From Glandiceps talaboti (lineage: Eukaryota > Hemichordata > Enteropneusta > Spengelidae): a stretch of 14,000 nt of DNA. Location of the stretch: the NCBI RefSeq assembly GCF_964340395.1, contig NC_135552.1, forward strand, positions 16,025,694 through 16,039,693. The letters are read 5' to 3'. The notes under the pieces are model-generated. The model had not been told where the DNA came from. It worked only from the letters and a program-made list of their open reading frames with translations, and made no database searches. Positions 9,456-14,000 of this stretch are shown piece by piece. Both the position numbers and the translations under genes were made by a program. How positions within the stretch are numbered: the stretch's first letter is position 1; every line of letters begins with the position of its first letter.

Positions 9456-9495
9456 AATCTCCCGACCCCCCTAACAAGTTTATGTGAAAGCTGCC
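9446..9495 (-). repeat. Right terminal inverted repeat
   Basis: Reverse complement partner of 5365-5414. The outermost 12 bases differ from the left end at one position. Confidence 0.78.
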
Positions 9496-9498
9496 TAA

Positions 9499-10371
9499 TT
9501 TGCTTGTGAAAAATCTGGTCAGTGGTATTTGAAAAAAACCCTCGGCAACTATAATTGACATAATGTGATTATTTCCGCCAAAGACATTTATCTCTTTTCG
9601 GCTGTACTTATATCTGTAGGTACAACGGTATCCAATACATACCTTTCGCTTTATTAACGGTCATCAATATAATTGGAGTAGAAACGCTATAATAGTAAAA
9701 AAAAGTGCAGTTTTATAGTCATTGTGAGCTTAAGAGTCACTGCATGGATATCCTACTAAGTGCACAATATTTGCGTATGAATTAGCCATTTGACAACATT
9801 CCAAATATCGTCACCAGTAATTGCGACGGAAAAAATACAATGTGCTGTTTTCCGTTGTTGCATAAAGAAATGATGTGATGAAGATTACTTGTAAGATTAG
9901 GTAATAGTATCGATTACAAGGTTGTCTACTTCATGCACTTCGGCCTGCTAAAAATTGCCAACTCGTGGCCGTAGCCTAGTGAATATCCCTCATTGAATCT
10001 TGCAGGTGGTTTAGAGACCATATGGGTTAGATAGAGAGACCACGTTGGCATCCAGACTATCAAGGTCCTATGCATGTCGCTCGACGTTTTCGTGGTGGTC
10101 GTAACGCGCATAGGAAACTAGACTAATATAATTAGATTGTCGCTTGGTTGGCTGGCTGGCTAGCTGACTGACTGACTGACTGACTGATTGACTGACTGAC
10201 CTACTAGCCAAAGTCTAAGGCTAAAGCTGGGTTAAAATTCAAGGTTATTGCTACATGAAACGTTGACTGCATTATACTATAGCACAGACAAGTAATATAG
10301 GAATGTCTTGCAAAACAGGTTACGTCATCGACAGTTATCCACATGATCAATTCAAAGGTCTAGTATCCCTA
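9499..10371 (+). other. Intron 2 segment with tetranucleotide repeats
   Basis: Ordinary intron sequence resumes after the transposon. The clear features are GGCT units at 10149-10160 and GACT units at 10164-10200. No gene-like signal is seen. Confidence 0.5.
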
Positions 10372-10485
10372 GTCTAGTTCCTGACGACCGTATTCCGGTT
10401 TTACACTACGGTTGTCTTCACACGGCAATGTGTGATTTGAATATAACGTAGTGTAACACCGGAATACGGTCGTCGAGAACTAGAC
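10372..10485. repeat. Long near-perfect hairpin (39-bp arms)
   Basis: The arms 10372-10410 and 10447-10485 are reverse complements at 36 of 39 positions, around a 36-nt spacer that itself holds CACAC and GTGTG. The left arm starts GTCTAGTTCCTGACGACCG. The structure could be a foldback transposon/MITE or a hairpin RNA precursor. The outer word AGTCTAG resembles the end of the palindromic block at 2083-2250. Confidence 0.85.
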
Positions 10486-10742
10486 AAATATGAACAAGAA
10501 GCAAGTATGGACCCGATTGTATAGCCGAAAACGAGGACGAAAACAGCATGGAAATACACCCACGACTGTCGACTGACGTATAGTAAGTTTATTCGAAAGA
10601 AAAACGCACTTCCATTACACAATGTACATATTGACCTTCGAACGAAAGGTGGGTGAGTGGTTGATGGTTGGAGGGGGGGGGGATTATGGTAGGTTTTATT
10701 TGAGTGCTAAACTTTGTTATTTGTCCACTTTCATTTTTGCAG
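10486..10742 (+). other. End of intron 2 with acceptor for exon 3
   Basis: A run of G (about 10673-10682) lies some 60 bp upstream of the splice site. A plausible branch point, GTGCTAAAC, lies near 10702-10710. A pyrimidine-rich stretch then leads to tttttgcag, with the AG at 10741-10742. Confidence 0.6.
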
Positions 10743-11654
10743 GATATCGCATACAATAACACTCCTTTGAATGAGACGATAGCAGCTGCAGCCGTGGTAG
10801 CAACAGCCCCAATAACTTTACAAGATGAATTAGAAGCAACAAAAGAACGTGTTCATGGAGTTTGCGCGAGATTTCCCGACATAAAACAAGACCAGGCAAC
10901 TTTAGAACAAATCACAGGATCCACGACGATTTACGTGGACGACAAGTACAAATTTCTGTACTGTCCGATCCACAAAGTCGCCACTGCCAACTGGAGGAGA
11001 GTTCTCATGGTTCTTGCAGGGGACGTTAAAAATGAGAGTTTGGTCGGTACGAGCCACTATTTCGCGTATACCTCAAAACACAGACCTCTCAGGAAATACA
11101 CACCTAAAGAACGCATTCACCGACTGAATACTTACAAGAAATTTATGTTTGTGAGACATCCCTACGAAAGATTGTTGTCTGCGTTTCGGGATAAGTTTGA
11201 GATGGGAGTGAAACATGCAGAATGGTGGTATATGGAAACTTTTGGCATCCCTATAAAAAAGTGGGCACATCCAGAGATGTCAGGGAGAGAGTTATCAGCG
11301 CAAAAAACTAAGGTCACATTTGACGAGTTTATCGGATACGTGACTGCTTTTGCAAATACGAAGAGAATAGATATGCACTGGGAGCAGTATCACAAACTTT
11401 GTCGTCCTTGCGAAATAGAATACGATATTATCGGCAAATACGAGACTATAGAACGAGATTCAAACTATGTATTAGAACAGGTGAACGCCGCTCAAAAAAT
11501 TCACTTCCCGTCGATGCGACTGAACGATCACAACACTCATACCTCAGTCAACTCATTAGAAAACTACTTAGCAAAACTATCAGACACACAATTGAAAAAT
11601 TTAAAACAGACTTACGAACTTGATTTTGATTTGTTTGGTTATCAAATGACTTGA
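10743..11654 (+). CDS. Sulfotransferase coding exon 3: stem end and full catalytic domain
   Basis: This exon encodes residues 73-375 and belongs to the Sulfotransfer_2 family (HNK-1ST, CHST8-14, D4ST). The stem continues with sequons N77-N-T and N82-E-T. The 5'-phosphosulfate-binding motif is CPIHKVATANWRR (146-158), with the catalytic-type Lys at 150. The 3'-phosphate-binding motif is FVRHPYERLLSAFRDKF (208-224), with R210 and S218. Further family marks are HWEQYHKLCRPC (284-295), YDIIGKYETIERDSNYVL (299-316) and the C-terminal YELDFDLFGYQ (363-373). Another sequon is N169-E-S. These motifs line up best with chondroitin 4-O-sulfotransferases such as CHST11, but the first motif, KVATANW, differs from the KVACTNW of vertebrate CHST11, so orthology is not claimed. 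The upstream open frame into intron 2 is cut by the acceptor at 10741-10742, so the apparent in-intron start is not used. Confidence 0.93.
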   Translation, partial: DIAYNNTPLNETIAAAAVVATAPITLQDELEATKERVHGVCARFPDIKQDQATLEQITGSTTIYVDDKYKFLYCPIHKVATANWRRVLMVLAGDVKNESLVGTSHYFAYTSKHRPLRKYTPKERIHRLNTYKKFMFVRHPYERLLSAFRDKFEMGVKHAEWWYMETFGIPIKKWAHPEMSGRELSAQKTKVTFDEFIGYVTAFANTKRIDMHWEQYHKLCRPCEIEYDIIGKYETIERDSNYVLEQVNAAQKIHFPSMRLNDHNTHTSVNSLENYLAKLSDTQLKNLKQTYELDFDLFGYQMT

Positions 11655-11745
11655 AACATATCAATCTTATTATCATATCATGTTTTTACTGAAGGGCAAT
11701 TTGTTTTCAAATAAAAATTAATTTTTTAGTTACAAACATGTGTAA
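11655..11745 (+). other. 3' UTR of the sulfotransferase gene
   Basis: Short AT-rich region between the stop and the probable cleavage site. The end is set by the polyadenylation signal and is approximate. Confidence 0.5.
11710..11715 (+). terminator. Polyadenylation signal AATAAA
   Basis: A canonical hexamer lies 56 bases after the stop codon. Cleavage would be expected some 10-30 bases downstream. A longer 3' UTR using a later signal cannot be excluded. Confidence 0.65.
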
Positions 11746-13088
11746 AAAATAATCATACTATATTTTCCTTATCTTTCCAAGGCCAACATGTCTGTGTTTG
11801 CTATCTTGTTTTGGCATCTGTCGTCTGCTCCTTCACCTATATATCGATTAGTAAGCTGTATGCATAATGATGAACGTGTTTGTAATTAGCTCCTGGTCGA
11901 CCATGCATCGAAATAGGTGTACTTGTAATATATACGTGAATAGCATATTTGATGTTGAGTTTGTATATATATATACATGCTGGTTACCAGCACTTGTCTC
12001 AAAATAGTAACAGGACAGACTGCCTAAATAGGCTAAACTTGCATCATGTACAAACTGACACACATGTTGAGGTTTCCCACTGGCTACTCTGACACTTGAA
12101 ATGATGCTGTCACCAAAATGTAGTCACCAGGTGCCAATCAAAATTGTAACGCAACACATGTACATTTAAAAGCTGAATATCTCGCGTATGCTTTCTGAAG
12201 TTGACTCGCTAGACAAATCTCGCAGGTATGCATGTGGAATGTGTACAAGGCACTTACAGCTGTAGATAGTATTTGCGTCTATAAATTTTCATCATTTGCT
12301 TTTGTAAAGAGATTACATTATGATTTAAAAAAATGTTTCAATTGACCTTGTTGAAAGCCATACAGATAAGAATATAGTATTTGAGAAACGATTGCAAAAG
12401 AGTCGCACCTATTATGACTTTGAACATGCGCAAAACATAACTTGCTGGGTCATTAATTGGCACGTTTTATCGATCAAGACTACCCAAGCTGGTCACTACG
12501 TGATATTGAAGAGTACAACATTTCCATTATCCATCTATACTAATTATTCAATACATTTTTAATGGTAATTCATAAAATTTACCTTCCTCTTCAAGCATTT
12601 TTTTTTTGCATTGCATCATTTGGATACACTTTTGATGTACAGCTAAAATGATGTTGGCTTGGTGTTTCACTTACGGGACATTACGTTTTTGACACTCTAG
12701 ACTACTAACAATTAATAGAGACACAATAAACACAGCAGGATCCTTTGCCTGATCACATTGAACACTGATAAGCATTGCTATTCTTTCACAGTGCAGTAAA
12801 AAACTGGCTTCTAATGAAAACATTCCATATGGACTTGATGATTTTAATGCCTTCAATTGTTTATTTCCTAACTGATAATCAACATATCAACTTGATTACT
12901 TCTACATCCCCACTGTGCAAGGAACCTATGTTATTGTTTCTTTTGCATTAGAAGTTGTCTGATGTGTGCATTAAATGTCGTATCACACGAGTGAAGCACC
13001 AAGCCTACATCATTTTATAGTTGCAAATGTGACTAGAAATGCAACGAGTAGAAGCAAGTAGAAAATATGTGTTTTATCCAAGTAAAAA
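11746..13088. other. Intergenic stretch with no recognised gene
   Basis: AT-rich sequence downstream of the gene. All open frames are short and lack recognisable domains on both strands. No RNA gene was identified. A short TA run lies at about 11966-11977. Confidence 0.45.
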
Positions 13089-13092
13089 GTGA

Positions 13093-13326
13093 GGCTCGGT
13101 CTTGCGCTACTATTGCCGCGGTTTTTATCATGTGACTTTACGACGAAACGGGCTGTACTTTTGTTGGCTGCTAGGTATACTATGTCTGTTGGCATATGTA
13201 TCTATGACGATGAAATATGCATACCGACTACACGAAAAGACTCATCGTTGTTGGCGCTTCTATCTGTTAAACCTATTAGCTAAATATAGGAGTGCACACA
13301 ACAACGAACATCAAAGTCTCGCTTAA
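13093..13326 (+). other. Open frame with a hydrophobic segment, status uncertain
   Basis: A frame bounded by TGA at 13090 and TAA at 13324 encodes a basic stretch, then LYFCWLLGILCLLAYVSM, then a basic hydrophilic tail. This resembles a type II membrane anchor, but the frame has no ATG before the hydrophobic part and no clear acceptor or donor. It may be chance. It is listed because a second membrane-anchored gene could start in this region. Confidence 0.15.
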
Positions 13327-13620
13327 TACCGACTTATACGAAACCCACGTGACGTACTAGTATAGAATGTCAGTAATTACGAGACCATCAGATTGGATAT
13401 AATGGAGTCGTTAGAGGGAGATTAGATGGTTTTAATAAAATGTCTACATATGGGATTTTTCAATTGAAAATTTATAGGCCCATGATTTTCTATATCATTG
13501 GAGCCATACGGATTATACAGAATCAACTGTTTGTCATGTACCATTAATGATTTTTTAAAATAGTTCTATAAGGCAACGCCACTGAATTCGAACAACTCGA
13601 CTTGTCTATTTTATTTGCAG

Positions 13621-13698
13621 TGAGGCGTTATTTACTTACGACGAAATATTTCGATTTTCGGTTTGATTTCTATAATAACTGTATGAAGAGTGGCATGG
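13621..13698 (+). other. Possible small exon, low confidence
   Basis: A good acceptor (tttatttgcag) precedes 13621 and a good donor (GG followed by gtaagg) follows 13698. The 78-bp interval is open in the frame that enters and leaves in phase 1, reading RRYLLTTKYFDFRFDFYNNC and onward. No domain is recognised, and neighbouring exons are not identified. The next exon would lie beyond the window. Confidence 0.2.
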
Positions 13699-13727
13699 GT
13701 AAGGATGGTCTTTCGAGTTCCGTCGAC

Positions 13728-13860
13728 ATTGATTGATTGATTGATTGATTGATTTTTATTACCTGTACAAGAAATAATTACAGATATATATACACAATTT
13801 ATACAGGCAATGGGAGTCAGAAAATAGCTTTGCTAATCAAGTCTGACCCCTTACATTAAT
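13728..13860 (-). mobile_element. Possible 3' end of a minus-strand retroelement
   Basis: Read on the minus strand, a non-coding stretch ends in GGTAATAAAAATC followed by repeated AATC units (13728-13754 on the + strand). Many non-LTR elements end in a short tandem repeat after an A-rich 3' UTR. The body could not be matched to a known family, and its left limit on this strand is a guess. Confidence 0.3.
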
Positions 13861-13919
13861 GGTTAATGGTTAAACATTCACGGGTGTTACTAAACGCACT
13901 TGTCCCTCATCACTTGGCA

Positions 13920-13920
13920 T

Positions 13921-13957
<37 letters not shown>

Positions 13958-13984
13958 GACAGACAGACAAACAAAGACAGACAG
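13920..13984. repeat. (ACAG)n microsatellite
   Basis: A run of ACAG/GACA tetranucleotides with a few AAAG and AAAC interruptions near its right end. Confidence 0.93.
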
Positions 13985-14000
13985 GTGAATTGATGGAAGT

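Larger units (their letters stand above)
5365..9495. mobile_element. DNA transposon with inverted ends, possible 3-bp target duplication TAA
   Basis: The left end starts GGCTGCTTTCAC and runs through CTTGTTAGGGGGG. The right end, read on the opposite strand, starts GGCAGCTTTCAC and also runs through CTTGTTAGGGGGG. The first 30 bases match at 27 positions, and GGGAGATTTT follows in both. TAA lies directly outside each end (5362-5364 and 9496-9498), as expected for a 3-bp target duplication. A TAA duplication with short inverted repeats is typical of PIF/Harbinger elements, but no DDE transposase is visible, so the superfamily is only inferred. The element is 4,131 bp, of which about 0.8 kb is a nested LINE. 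It carries iterons inside both ends and a decayed minus-strand gene. It sits wholly inside intron 2. Confidence 0.78.

Noticed and set aside
9343-9561. Gly-rich minus-strand frame
   Set aside because: It translates the poly-C iterons and terminal repeat of the transposon.
10704-10742. Upstream start for the sulfotransferase inside intron 2 (MLNFVICPLSFLQ)
   Set aside because: A consensus acceptor at 10741-10742 and a phase-matched exon 2 explain the frame. The 13 residues come from the pyrimidine tract, branch region and acceptor.
11073-11623. Short frames inside exon 3 on both strands
   Set aside because: They overlap the sulfotransferase catalytic exon in other frames and have no independent support.
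12671-12856. 61-codon minus-strand frame downstream of the gene
   Set aside because: No domain, no splice or promoter context, and length within chance expectation.
13920-13984. Possible CRISPR-like or satellite array
   Set aside because: It is a simple ACAG microsatellite without spacers, in an animal genome.

Overview
This is animal nuclear DNA. It has consensus GT-AG introns, a Golgi-type sulfotransferase gene split over long introns, an L2-like LINE fragment, a DNA transposon with inverted ends, and many microsatellites. The repeat types and the AT-rich, repeat-dense introns suggest a marine invertebrate, such as a lancelet, hemichordate, echinoderm or lophotrochozoan. The sequence alone does not settle the phylum.

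The main result is one apparently complete three-exon gene on the + strand, spanning 203-11654. Exon 1 (203-278) encodes a short cytosolic tail and a signal anchor. Exon 2 (4933-5072) encodes part of a stem. Exon 3 (10743-11654) encodes the rest of the stem and the whole catalytic domain. The phases match (1 at intron 1, 0 at intron 2), an in-frame stop precedes the ATG, and a polyadenylation signal follows the stop. The predicted 375-residue protein is a type II Golgi carbohydrate sulfotransferase of the HNK-1ST/chondroitin 4-O-sulfotransferase family (Sulfotransfer_2). Both PAPS-binding motifs and the C-terminal family signatures are present.

Intron 1 (279-4932) holds a dimeric interspersed repeat rich in AGGTCA half-sites (about 1070-1760), a palindromic MITE-like block (2083-2250), three long (AT)n tracts (2873-3532), and an array of about 97-bp units carrying a GC-centred palindrome (4057-4410).

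Intron 2 (5073-10742) is dominated by one element, 5365-9495. It has near-identical 30-bp terminal inverted repeats, a TAA on both flanks, and poly-C iterons inside both ends. Inside it lie a decayed minus-strand gene with a SAP-like motif, an acidic Asp/Ser tract and a TRSGR tail (6296-7173), and a 5'-truncated L2-like LINE (about 7317-8128) that is intact enough to look younger. A long near-perfect hairpin (10372-10485) lies just upstream of exon 3.

Downstream of the gene (11655-14000) no convincing gene is visible. Two weak exon-like stretches (13093-13326 and 13621-13698) and a possible retroelement 3' end (13728-13860) are flagged. No tRNA, rRNA or CRISPR array was seen.
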